Notes: generated from the letters alone by a model not told the origin. A DNA stretch of 5,863 bases from JAWLCQ01 sp041687095 (GCA_041687095.1 JAWLCQ010000252.1:1-5863), one strand, 5' to 3'. Shown: positions 1 through 5,621, numbered from the stretch's first letter. Made by a program: numbers and translations.

Positions 1-1577
1 AACTGCCCGACGACGTACGGCCGCTCCTCCACGTCCAACCAGGGGTTGCGGGCGTGCATTGCCCACGAGCCGTTGTCGCGGTGGGAGTAGAAGTGGAAGT
101 CCTCGGTGGCGACCAGGGGGGTGTCGGGCATGGCGAGGTGGTAGGCGTCGTACCACTGGGCGTGGTAGTTGAGCCCGATGAGGTCCAGGTGCTTCGCGAG
201 CGGCTGGACGCGGGCGACCTTGGCGGTGACGGACAGCGACCACTGGTCCCCGCGGCAGTGCGGTTCGAGGCCCATCGTCACCGGGCGGGTGGGGTCGAGG
301 GAGCGGACGTGTTCCGCGAGCTTCCCGGCGAGTTCGAACATATCGCTCTCGCCCTGGCGCTCGACCTCGTTTCCGATGGACCACGCGACGACGCACGGGT
401 GGTTGCGGTCGCGGCGGACCAGCATCTCCAGGTCCTCCTTCCACCACGACTCCCAGTGCTTCCCGCTGTTGCCCTCCCGCCACTTGTCGAAGGCCTCGTC
501 CATGACCAGCACGCCCAGGCGGTCGCACAGGTCCAGGAAGGCCGGGTCGGGCGGGTTGTGGCTGGTGCGGACGGAGTCGCCCCCGAGGGCCTTGAACGTC
601 CGCAGCCGCCGCTCCCAACCGGCCGCGAAGGACGCTACGCCCAGGGCCCCCAGGTCGTGATGGATGCAGATGCCCCTCATCTTCCGCGCCCGGCCGTTGA
701 GTTCGAAGCCCTTCTCCGCGGTGAAGGAGATCGAGCGGATCCCGAAGGGCTGGTCGAGGGCGTCGGTGGCGGTGGCGTCGGCGATGACGCGGACGCGGGC
801 GGTGTACAGGGCGGGGGACTCGGGCGACCACAGCGATGGGCGAGGCAACTGGGCCTGCAGCTCAATGGCCTTTGCCTCCCCGGCGGGCAGATCGAAGACG
901 TCGCTCTCGGCGACCGTCGCCGTCTTCCCCTCCGGGCCCACCAGTTCCACCGCGACGGTGACGCTCCCCCCCGCCGCGCGATGGTTGCGGACGGTGGCGG
1001 TGACGGTCACGCTCGCGCTGCGGTCGGAAACCTCGGGCGTGGTGACGACGACGGACCACGGTTCCAGGGCGACGTCCCCCGTGGTGGTGAGCCACACGCG
1101 GCGGTAGAGGCCCGCCCCGCTGTACCAGCGGTCCCCGTCGTGGGCGGTGTTGTCGCAGCGGACGACGAGGAGCTGATCGCCGTCGTCGCGGAGGCAGTCG
1201 GTGACGTCGTGGATCCGCGTGGCGTACCCGCTGGGGCGGACGCCCAGGTCGCACCCGTTCACCCAGACCTGCGCGTGGCGGTACGCCCCGTCGATCCGTA
1301 GCCAGACCCGCCGCCCCGCCTGCGCGACCAGCCGCACGCGCCGCCGATACCAGCCCACGTGCGCCCTTCGCTGGAACCCCTGGGCCTTGCCCTGCTCCAT
1401 GTCGGGGTCGAGCGGGCAGTCGATGGCCCAGTCGTGGGGCAGGCGGACGTCCTGCCAGTCCGTGTCGTCGAGGTCGTGACGGAGGGCGTCGGCGTGCTCG
1501 CCCAGGTGGAACCGCCAGGCGGCGTCCAGGGCGGTCTCGGTGCGGGGGGACGCGTCATCAGGTCTCATGGGGCTCAT
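1..1577 (-). CDS. Glycoside hydrolase family 2, beta-galactosidase-like (C-terminus beyond window)
   Basis: Retaining exo-glycosidase that would release a terminal beta-linked sugar from oligosaccharides. Reading the minus strand from ATG at 1577 gives 525 residues with no stop. The order fits GH2: N-terminal sugar-binding jelly roll at about 17-165 (LPHDW at 46-50, GWYRR at 75-79, VWVNG at 104-108, GAGLYRRVWL at 154-163), Ig-like domain at about 168-285, then the TIM barrel (RGICIHHD at 301-308, RTSHNPPDP at 337-345, DEAFDKW at 360-366). The acid/base is Glu404 in WSIGNE; the likely nucleophile is Glu492 in VATEDF. The frame continues as YVVGQF at the edge, where relatives have a GEFxWTGxDY-type segment. 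No signal peptide is seen, so a cytoplasmic enzyme is inferred. The start is supported by GAGGAG five bases upstream; Met4 is a weaker alternative. Beta-galactosidase is the best guess, but beta-glucuronidase or another GH2 activity cannot be excluded. It is divergent from the esterase gene starting at 2019. Confidence 0.94.
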   Translation of the reverse strand, partial: MSPMRPDDASPRTETALDAAWRFHLGEHADALRHDLDDTDWQDVRLPHDWAIDCPLDPDMEQGKAQGFQRRAHVGWYRRRVRLVAQAGRRVWLRIDGAYRHAQVWVNGCDLGVRPSGYATRIHDVTDCLRDDGDQLLVVRCDNTAHDGDRWYSGAGLYRRVWLTTTGDVALEPWSVVVTTPEVSDRSASVTVTATVRNHRAAGGSVTVAVELVGPEGKTATVAESDVFDLPAGEAKAIELQAQLPRPSLWSPESPALYTARVRVIADATATDALDQPFGIRSISFTAEKGFELNGRARKMRGICIHHDLGALGVASFAAGWERRLRTFKALGGDSVRTSHNPPDPAFLDLCDRLGVLVMDEAFDKWREGNSGKHWESWWKEDLEMLVRRDRNHPCVVAWSIGNEVERQGESDMFELAGKLAEHVRSLDPTRPVTMGLEPHCRGDQWSLSVTAKVARVQPLAKHLDLIGLNYHAQWYDAYHLAMPDTPLVATEDFHFYSHRDNGSWAMHARNPWLDVEERPYVVGQ

Positions 1578-1582
1578 CGTTT

Positions 1583-1588
1583 CTCCTC
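1583..1588 (-). promoter_or_regulatory. Shine-Dalgarno site of the GH2 gene
   Basis: GAGGAG on the minus strand lies five bases before the ATG at 1577. It favours that start over the in-frame ATG three codons later (1568). Confidence 0.8.
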
Positions 1589-1613
1589 AAGGTCGCGGAG
1601 AGCATGTCCTGCG

Positions 1614-1648
1614 GCTGTTCGTCATGCAAGCCTATCGCGCGGAACAGC
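1614..1648. repeat. 7-bp inverted repeat in the GH2 upstream region
   Basis: GCTGTTC (1614-1620) and GAACAGC (1642-1648) are perfect inverted copies separated by 21 bases, 37 bases upstream of the GH2 start. It could be a regulator site or a 5'-leader hairpin. A 7-bp match over this distance is not strong evidence on its own. Confidence 0.3.
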
Positions 1649-1706
1649 GGACGCCAAATGGCAAGCCGCGCCCCGACTCCCTCACGCCCGGACACGGGGC
1701 GGAAAA

Positions 1707-1781
1707 GGTGAGGGGTTAGAGGTGAGAGGTTAGCACTACAACGAAGTTGGGTTGACTGGTTAACTGGTTAACTGGTTGATT
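1707..1781. repeat. Left arm: GGTKAGR heptamers, 12-mer, GGTTRAYT octamers
   Basis: Heptamers are GGTGAGG, GGTTAGA, GGTGAGA, GGTTAGC (1707-1734). Octamers are GGTTGACT, GGTTAACT, GGTTAACT, GGTTGATT (1750-1781). The 12-mer at 1734-1745 sits between them. The arm is far less GC-rich than the flanking coding sequence. Confidence 0.88.
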
Positions 1782-1851
1782 GGCAATATCTTGCAACCAG
1801 GTGAGCCTCTCCGGTAGTCCCAGGCGGGCAGCCCACGCAAACTGCTGTCCC

Positions 1852-1958
1852 AGTCACCAGTTAACCAGTCAGCCAGTTAACATCTTTCGTTGTAGTGTCA
1901 GAGTCTCGCGAGACGCGTGGATTGCCTTTCTCTAACCTCTCACCTCTAACCTCTAACC
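1852..1958. repeat. Right arm: inverted octamers, 12-mer, heptamers
   Basis: Octamer-type units AGTCACC, AGTTAACC, AGTCAGCC, AGTTAAC (1852-1881; the first lacks one base) are reverse complements of the left octamer consensus. TTCGTTGTAGTG follows at 1886-1897. Heptamers TCTAACC, TCTCACC, TCTAACC, TCTAACC occupy 1931-1958. The GGTGAGA-type variant sits at the matching place in both arms, so the arms were copied as blocks and did not expand independently. Confidence 0.88.
1903..1914. promoter_or_regulatory. Perfect 12-bp palindrome, possible operator
   Basis: GTCTCGCGAGAC is fully self-complementary. It lies in the 34-base block that interrupts the right arm of the inverted-repeat element, 105 bases before the esterase start and 326 bases before the GH2 start. 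A dimeric repressor or activator serving both divergent genes is a possible reader; no regulator gene is in the window. Confidence 0.4.
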
Positions 1959-1979
1959 TGGACGCGTTCCTTCTCCGCG

Positions 1980-2008
1980 TTCACCTCGGCGTGTGGCGGC
2001 GGTACAAT
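1980..2008 (+). promoter_or_regulatory. Candidate sigma70-type promoter of the esterase gene, near-leaderless
   Basis: TTCACC (1980-1985), a 17-base spacer, then TACAAT (2003-2008) matches a -35/-10 pair at 4/6 and 5/6. Transcription would start near 2014-2016, only a few bases before the ATG at 2019. That would make the mRNA leaderless or nearly so, consistent with no convincing Shine-Dalgarno before this start. Confidence 0.5.
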
Positions 2009-2018
2009 CGCCCGCATC

Positions 2019-3971
2019 ATGGACAGCAACGACATGCGACTGGGCTGGTGCGCGGACGGCGGACGCCTGAGGTACCGGGGCGACCTCGTCGAGCTGGAGG
2101 CGGTGACGGACGTTGGCTGGGTGCGGCTGGCGGTGGGCGGGCGGGAGTTCCTGCGCGCCCCGCAGGGCTCGGCGGCGATGGTCTTCCGCCGCGGTGAGGC
2201 GTTCGTGTCGCGCTTCAGCGACGCGGGCCTCACCGTGACCGAACGCAACGTCCTGCGCGTGGGCGACGTGCGCGACGGGGTCTACCTCCAGCAGTTCCAC
2301 TGCCTCGACCCGTCCCCGCGCCTCCGCCTGAACGTGGGCTTCAACGACGCCCGCGACCACGACCTGCTGCTGCTCCTGAACGACGGGGTGCGGCTCGTCC
2401 GCGTGGGACCCGCGGAGGACCACGCGGCCGCGATGCGGGCGGTGGCCCCTTCGGGTTCCGTGGACGCCGCCCGCGTCGAGGGCGAGGCGGCGATCCTGGT
2501 GCACGAGGGCGGGGCGTGGCTGCGCGTGACCGGCCCGCTGTGGACGGGGACGGTGACGCTGCCAGACGGGGAGCGGCGGGGGTGCGTGGGGCTCCCCTGC
2601 CGGGGCTTCGCGGCCAACACCTTCGAGTTCACCTACGGGGCGGGCGACTTTGCGGGGCATTGGCTGGCGGGCGTGCGGTTCGACGTCACGGGCGGGCCCC
2701 CGCTGCCCGAGGGCGAGCGCGAGCCCACCGGCGGGGCGGGCATGCCCGTCTACGCCCCGGGCGATGCGGTCCGCATGGGCCTGCGGGGCCAGTGGCTGGG
2801 ACCGGCCGCGTTCGACGGGACCGCCGAGATCGAGATCGTCCACATGGACGGGCGGTTGCACGCGCTGCACCGCCAACCCGTCCGCCTCGACCCCGCCACG
2901 CCCGCCACCGTCCTCGACTTCGCCCCGGACCTCCACCTCGGGGGGCCCAGCGACGTGTGGGGGCGCGTCTTCGACGCCGCCGGCCGCCTGCTGTGGGCGG
3001 ACCGCTTCCGCATGGTGTACGACATCGAGGGCTACGAACCCGAGGACACCCGCCGCGACGATCACGACGCCTTCTGGGCCCGCACGCTGGAGGAGATGCG
3101 CTCCCGCTCGCTGGACCTGCGGGAGGAGCGGCGGTTCGGGAACGAGCAGTGGGAGTTCGTCGAGCTGTCCTTCAACGTCCTGGGCGAGCGGCGGGTGCAC
3201 GCGATGCTGTTCCTCCCCCGCAACCTCCCGCGGCCGCTGCCGGTCGTCATCACCGCCCACCCCAACACGCTGGGCTGGGGCCTGAGCGAGCAGGGCGGCG
3301 TGTACGGGTCGAAGGTCACGCGGGACGGCCGCTTCGCGTGGTTCGTGCCCCTCATCCGCGGCCATCGGCCCGACGCCGAGTTCGTCCCCTTCAACGTCCC
3401 CTGGTGGGGGCCGCTGGGCGACCGCGAGACCTACGAGGGCCGCTACTGGTTCAGCACCATGGCCCGCAGCGTGGACGCGCTGGCGGAGTTGGGCGGCGAG
3501 ATCGATCTCCGCCGCATCGTCGCCAAGGGCGGCAGCCAGGGCGGGGCGCTGGCGCTGGTGACGGCGGCCTTGGACGATCGCGTCTGCTGCTGCCTCGCCG
3601 ACTGCCCCTCGCACGGGGAGTTGGCCCGCGCGCTGCGCCCCGGCCCGCTGACCCGCTCCTACCGCAGCCGCGTCCCCGAGGGCATGGCCCCCGCGGACCT
3701 GGAACGGATGCTGAGTTACTTCGATCCGGTGAACCACTGCCCCTCCGTCCGCTGCCCGACGGTGATCGGGCACAACGTGGGCGACACGACGGTGCACATT
3801 GGCGGTGGGCTGGCGATGTACAAGCGCCTGACCGCCCTGCCGGCGGACCGCAAGTGGTTCTGCCCGGGCGCGGGAACATCGCACGCCAACTCCGCCCCCG
3901 GATCGCGGAAGATGCGCGAGTGGATGGACGCGGTGGCAAACGGATGGGGAACGGGCACTGGAGACCTTTGA
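2019..3971 (+). CDS. AXE1/CE7-like esterase with large unrecognised N-terminal region
   Basis: The C-terminal part (about 345-640) is an alpha/beta-hydrolase of the acetylxylan esterase/cephalosporin-C deacetylase type. Visible landmarks are the strand PLPVVITAHP (406-415), RGH at 447-449 where CE7 enzymes carry RGQ, the nucleophile elbow GGSQGG (504-509) with Ser506, YFDPVNHCP (567-575), Asp589 in GHNVGD, and His622 in GTSH. These give a complete Ser-Asp-His triad, but the family's PP motif after Asp and HE motif at the catalytic His are changed. Residues 522-529 form a cysteine cluster (VCCCLADC). CE7 enzymes are usually about 320 residues; this one is 650. Residues 1-340 look like beta-rich sandwich domains (about 1-225 and 240-335) with no match I recognise. 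No signal peptide is visible. Start at 2019 fits the nearby TACAAT; Met6 (2034) is the alternative. Likely removes acetyl or other acyl groups from a carbohydrate; substrate unknown. Confidence 0.88.
   Translation: MDSNDMRLGWCADGGRLRYRGDLVELEAVTDVGWVRLAVGGREFLRAPQGSAAMVFRRGEAFVSRFSDAGLTVTERNVLRVGDVRDGVYLQQFHCLDPSPRLRLNVGFNDARDHDLLLLLNDGVRLVRVGPAEDHAAAMRAVAPSGSVDAARVEGEAAILVHEGGAWLRVTGPLWTGTVTLPDGERRGCVGLPCRGFAANTFEFTYGAGDFAGHWLAGVRFDVTGGPPLPEGEREPTGGAGMPVYAPGDAVRMGLRGQWLGPAAFDGTAEIEIVHMDGRLHALHRQPVRLDPATPATVLDFAPDLHLGGPSDVWGRVFDAAGRLLWADRFRMVYDIEGYEPEDTRRDDHDAFWARTLEEMRSRSLDLREERRFGNEQWEFVELSFNVLGERRVHAMLFLPRNLPRPLPVVITAHPNTLGWGLSEQGGVYGSKVTRDGRFAWFVPLIRGHRPDAEFVPFNVPWWGPLGDRETYEGRYWFSTMARSVDALAELGGEIDLRRIVAKGGSQGGALALVTAALDDRVCCCLADCPSHGELARALRPGPLTRSYRSRVPEGMAPADLERMLSYFDPVNHCPSVRCPTVIGHNVGDTTVHIGGGLAMYKRLTALPADRKWFCPGAGTSHANSAPGSRKMREWMDAVANGWGTGTGDL
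3955..3967 (+). repeat. 13-bp direct repeat, copy 1
   Basis: GCACTGGAGACCT forms the last coding bases of the esterase gene, ending just before its stop codon. The identical 13-mer recurs at 4154-4166, exactly 199 bases downstream. Confidence 0.85.
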
Positions 3972-4082
3972 ATCAACGCGCAGACCGCAGAGGGCGCGGA
4001 CAGGGAGATGGGACGGGGAGAACCTCCCGCTCTACTCTCAGCGATCCCCACGGTGCAATGCGGTTCCGCAGCAGACGCCAAG

Positions 4083-4103
4083 CCCACCGACTGCGTCGGT
4101 GGG
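4083..4103 (+). repeat. Hairpin A of a paired REP-like element
   Basis: CCCACCGAC and GTCGGTGGG form a perfect 9-bp stem around the loop TGC. It is followed by ATTCCTCG, similar to what follows hairpin B. No T-run follows, so intrinsic termination is not supported. Confidence 0.8.
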
Positions 4104-4124
4104 ATTCCTCGAAACATCCCAACG

Positions 4125-4145
4125 CCCCCGGACTGCGTCCGGGGG
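4125..4145 (+). repeat. Hairpin B of a paired REP-like element
   Basis: CCCCCGGAC and GTCCGGGGG form a perfect 9-bp stem with the same TGC loop and the same closing GAC/GTC as hairpin A, starting 42 bases later. Two stem positions differ between the copies and both are compensated on the other side. It is followed by GTTCCTTCG, near-identical to the tail of hairpin A. Confidence 0.8.
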
Positions 4146-4153
4146 GTTCCTTC

Positions 4154-4166
4154 GCACTGGAGACCT
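4154..4166 (+). repeat. 13-bp direct repeat, copy 2
   Basis: Exact second copy of GCACTGGAGACCT (first at 3955-3967). Its GGAG is the only reasonable ribosome binding site for the M20 gene. Confidence 0.85.
4159..4162 (+). promoter_or_regulatory. Ribosome binding site of the M20 gene
   Basis: GGAG lies 10 bases before ATG 4173, slightly long but acceptable. It decides this start over the in-frame ATG at 4008. Confidence 0.55.
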
Positions 4167-4172
4167 GACGAA

Positions 4173-5435
4173 ATGCCAACCGATTCCGACGCAGTGATCG
4201 ACACGACCGTCGCCCGACATGCGGACCGTCTGAAAACCCTCGCCCGCCAGCTCCACGCCAATCCCGAACTCGGGATGGTCGAGCACCAGGCCGTTGCCTG
4301 GCAGGCCGAGTTGCTGGGGCAACTGGGCTTTCGCGTGACGGTTCCGTTCGGCGGCCTCGATACGGCGTACCTGGCGGTGCGGGGCGAGGGGGCGCCGGTG
4401 GTGTGCTTTCTCGCCGAGTACGACGCCCTGCCCGGGATCGGGCACGGGTGCGGGCACAACCTCATCGCCCCGGCGGCCATCGCGGCGGGGGCGGGGCTCG
4501 CCGACGCGCTGCAGTCCGCCGGTCTGCCCGGGACCGTGCAGGTCATGGGCACGCCCGGGGAGGAGGGCAAGGGCGGGAAGGTCCTCCTCGCCAAAACCGG
4601 GGCGTTCGACGCGGTGGACCTGGCGCTGATGGCCCATCCGCGCGACCGCGCCACCTCCGACCGCGGACGGCTGGCCATCATGCGGTACGACGTGACCTTC
4701 CACGGGCAATCCGCCCACGCGGCTGTCTACCCCGAACTCGGCCGCAACGCCCTCGATGGGGTGATGCTGCTGTACGCGGGGATCAACGCCTGGCGGCAGC
4801 ATCTGCCCGAGCCCTGCCGCGTGCATGGGATCGTCACCGACGGAGGCGAGGCGCCCAACGTCGTGCCCGACCGCGCCGGCGCCCGCTTCTACCTCCGCGC
4901 CCCCGATGAGGCCACGCTGGCGGCGATGGCCGAACGGTTCGCCCGCATCGCCGAAGGCGCGGCCCTGATGACCGCCACCCGGGCGGAACTCGCCACCGGC
5001 GGAGACCTCCCCTACGCCGCCGGGCGCGTCAGCGCCGTGCTGAACGAGGCCTACCTCGCCGTCGCCGACGCCCTGGCCATGGCGCCCCAGCGAACCGGCA
5101 AGCCCGGCCGCGGGAGCAGCGACTTCGGCGACGTGTCGCTACGCGTCCCCGGGGCGCACTACTACTTCGGGATCGTTCCCCCGCCCGCATCCGAGGAGCC
5201 CAATGCCCGGGGCGAGCACGGTTCGGACAGCGGGGACGCGAAGGGCCGGGGGATGCACCGGCCCGCGCCCCTCCCCTCGCACTCCCCCCAGTTCGCCCAG
5301 GCCGCCGGAACGGACTACGCGCTGGACAACATGCTCCTCGCCGCCCGCGCCCTCGCCCGCGTGGGGGCACGGTTCGTCACCGATGCGACCTTCCGCGAGC
5401 AGGTGCGCGAGGAGTGGCGCGCGGACCGGGCATAG
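4173..5435 (+). CDS. M20 family metallopeptidase/amidohydrolase (AbgB/PM20D2-like)
   Basis: Zinc- or manganese-dependent hydrolase that would cleave an amide bond in an N-acyl amino acid, dipeptide or aminobenzoyl-glutamate-like substrate in the cytoplasm. The 420 residues show the M20 layout: catalytic domain, dimerisation (lid) domain at about 166-275 (VTFHGQSAHAAVYP at 174-187, GGEAPNVVPD at 224-233), then the rest of the catalytic domain. Expected metal-site and catalytic residues are visible: Cys93 and His95 in HGCGHN, Glu130-Glu131 in GTPGEEG, His155 in AHP, and His370 in SHSPQF. GSSDFGDVS (314-322) is also typical. The protein starts at 4173 because family similarity begins within about 20 residues of that Met and a GGAG precedes it. 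A proline/glycine-rich stretch at about 336-366 is longer than usual. Exact substrate cannot be read from sequence. It lies on the esterase strand, but 201 bp of structured spacer makes co-transcription uncertain. Confidence 0.93.
   Translation: MPTDSDAVIDTTVARHADRLKTLARQLHANPELGMVEHQAVAWQAELLGQLGFRVTVPFGGLDTAYLAVRGEGAPVVCFLAEYDALPGIGHGCGHNLIAPAAIAAGAGLADALQSAGLPGTVQVMGTPGEEGKGGKVLLAKTGAFDAVDLALMAHPRDRATSDRGRLAIMRYDVTFHGQSAHAAVYPELGRNALDGVMLLYAGINAWRQHLPEPCRVHGIVTDGGEAPNVVPDRAGARFYLRAPDEATLAAMAERFARIAEGAALMTATRAELATGGDLPYAAGRVSAVLNEAYLAVADALAMAPQRTGKPGRGSSDFGDVSLRVPGAHYYFGIVPPPASEEPNARGEHGSDSGDAKGRGMHRPAPLPSHSPQFAQAAGTDYALDNMLLAARALARVGARFVTDATFREQVREEWRADRA
5178..5270 (+). other. Low-complexity in-frame insert in the M20 gene
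   Basis: Encodes residues about 336-366, rich in P, G, E, D and S, between GAHYYFGI and PLPSHSPQF. Both flanks are typical M20 sequence, and relatives join them with a much shorter loop as far as I recall. The DNA contains a 7-bp inverted repeat (5243-5249 with 5258-5264) and short matches to the downstream REP-like elements (AATGCCC at 5202-5208, CGGACAGCG at 5224-5232). The boundaries are approximate. Confidence 0.5.
5243..5264. repeat. 7-bp inverted repeat inside the M20 gene
   Basis: GGGCCGG and CCGGCCC pair around the 8-base loop GGGATGCA. In such GC-rich DNA this could be chance; its place in the low-complexity insert is what makes it notable. Confidence 0.45.
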
Positions 5436-5463
5436 GACGCATCCCAGGCGGTTCTCGGGCAGC

Positions 5464-5500
5464 GTCCGTTGGGCGTGGTTGCTCCGCTTCCCAACGGGAC
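5464..5500 (+). terminator. Stem-loop after the M20 gene, possible terminator
   Basis: CCGTTGGG (5466-5473) pairs with CCCAACGG (5490-5497), extendable by GT/AC across a one-base bulge, with a 16-base loop, 28 bases after the stop. There is no T-run, so an intrinsic terminator is only possible. Its left side (CAGCGTCC at 5460-5467) resembles part of the REP-like element at 5719-5750, so it may be a degenerate member of that family. Confidence 0.4.
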
Positions 5501-5586
5501 AAGTCGCTCCGCAGACCAAGGCACCCGCCCGCGAATCGACTCGAACGGACATAAGCTCTTTCATCATATCGCGTTGCGGACGAGCA

Positions 5587-5619
5587 ATGCCCACGGGGCG
5601 CTGTTCAGCCCCGTGGGAC
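5587..5619 (+). repeat. REP-like hairpin, forward copy
   Basis: CCCACGGGGC (5590-5599) and GCCCCGTGGG (5608-5617) make a perfect 10-bp stem with loop GCTGTTCA, bounded by ATG on the left and AC on the right. It matches the reverse complement of 5719-5750 almost throughout. Confidence 0.8.
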
Positions 5620-5621
5620 GG

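Larger units (their letters stand above)
1707..1958. repeat. Nested inverted-repeat element of heptamer and octamer arrays
   Basis: A 252-bp symmetric structure fills the middle of the divergent spacer. From outside in, the left arm has four heptamers (1707-1734), a 12-mer CACTACAACGAA (1734-1745), and four octamers (1750-1781). After a 70-base centre the right arm has the same blocks inverted: octamers (1852-1881), TTCGTTGTAGTG (1886-1897), and heptamers (1931-1958). The 20-bp core 1714-1733 matches the reverse complement of 1932-1951 exactly, and the 12-mers match exactly. The right arm has 34 extra bases between 12-mer and heptamers. No ORF of note lies inside and no clear target-site duplication flanks it. 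It resembles the short tandemly repeated repeats (STRR) of cyanobacteria in unit size, or a non-coding MITE-like insertion. The family is not recognised. Confidence 0.85.
3972..4172. other. 201-bp spacer with structured repeats
   Basis: No gene is supported here. The first third (3973-4020) is purine-rich low-complexity sequence. TGCGGTTCCGCA (4059-4070) is a small imperfect palindrome. Two strong hairpins follow at 4083-4103 and 4125-4145, then the second 13-bp direct repeat carrying the ribosome binding site of the M20 gene. The upstream in-frame ATG at 4008 would translate straight through both hairpins into sequence unlike M20 proteins, so it is not used as a start. Confidence 0.7.

Noticed and set aside
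54..1301. 415-codon open frame on the plus strand opposite the GH2 gene
   Set aside because: Its translation is compositionally biased (V, G, R, D, P) and shows no family motif. The minus strand at the same place gives an unmistakable GH2 enzyme with catalytic glutamates, so this is a GC-driven antisense shadow.
1707..1958. CRISPR array or telomere-type repeat
   Set aside because: Units are 7-8 bases, contiguous and without unique spacers, so not CRISPR. GGTTAG resembles a permuted eukaryotic telomere hexamer, but the period here is seven and the arrays are internal and mirrored.
1707..1958. Insertion sequence with transposase
   Set aside because: Too short and no coding frame with transposase features inside; at most a non-autonomous element, and no target-site duplication was seen.
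3523..3545. Reading the esterase as a peptidase (prolyl oligopeptidase type) because of its GGSQGG elbow
   Set aside because: The YFDPVNHCP segment before Asp589 and overall order match AXE1/CE7 better; S9 peptidases usually have other motifs around the Asp and His and a beta-propeller N-terminus, which I do not see.
1953..3884. 643-codon open frame on the minus strand opposite the esterase gene
   Set aside because: The sense strand carries GGSQGG and the other alpha/beta-hydrolase motifs. The antisense product is A/R/H/V-rich low-complexity sequence typical of the mirror frame of high-GC genes.
4083..4145. Tandem intrinsic terminators
   Set aside because: Stems are strong but neither is followed by a T-run, and the shared loop and tails fit a repeat family better.
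2516..4168. 550-codon plus-strand frame overlapping the esterase gene
   Set aside because: Product is R/G/P/A-rich without domains; it is the +1-type shadow of the real reading frame and runs through the hairpin spacer.
4008..4172. Upstream in-frame extension of the M20 protein from ATG 4008
   Set aside because: The added 55 residues are translations of the two hairpins and their tails, have no M20 similarity, and ATG 4173 has a GGAG upstream.
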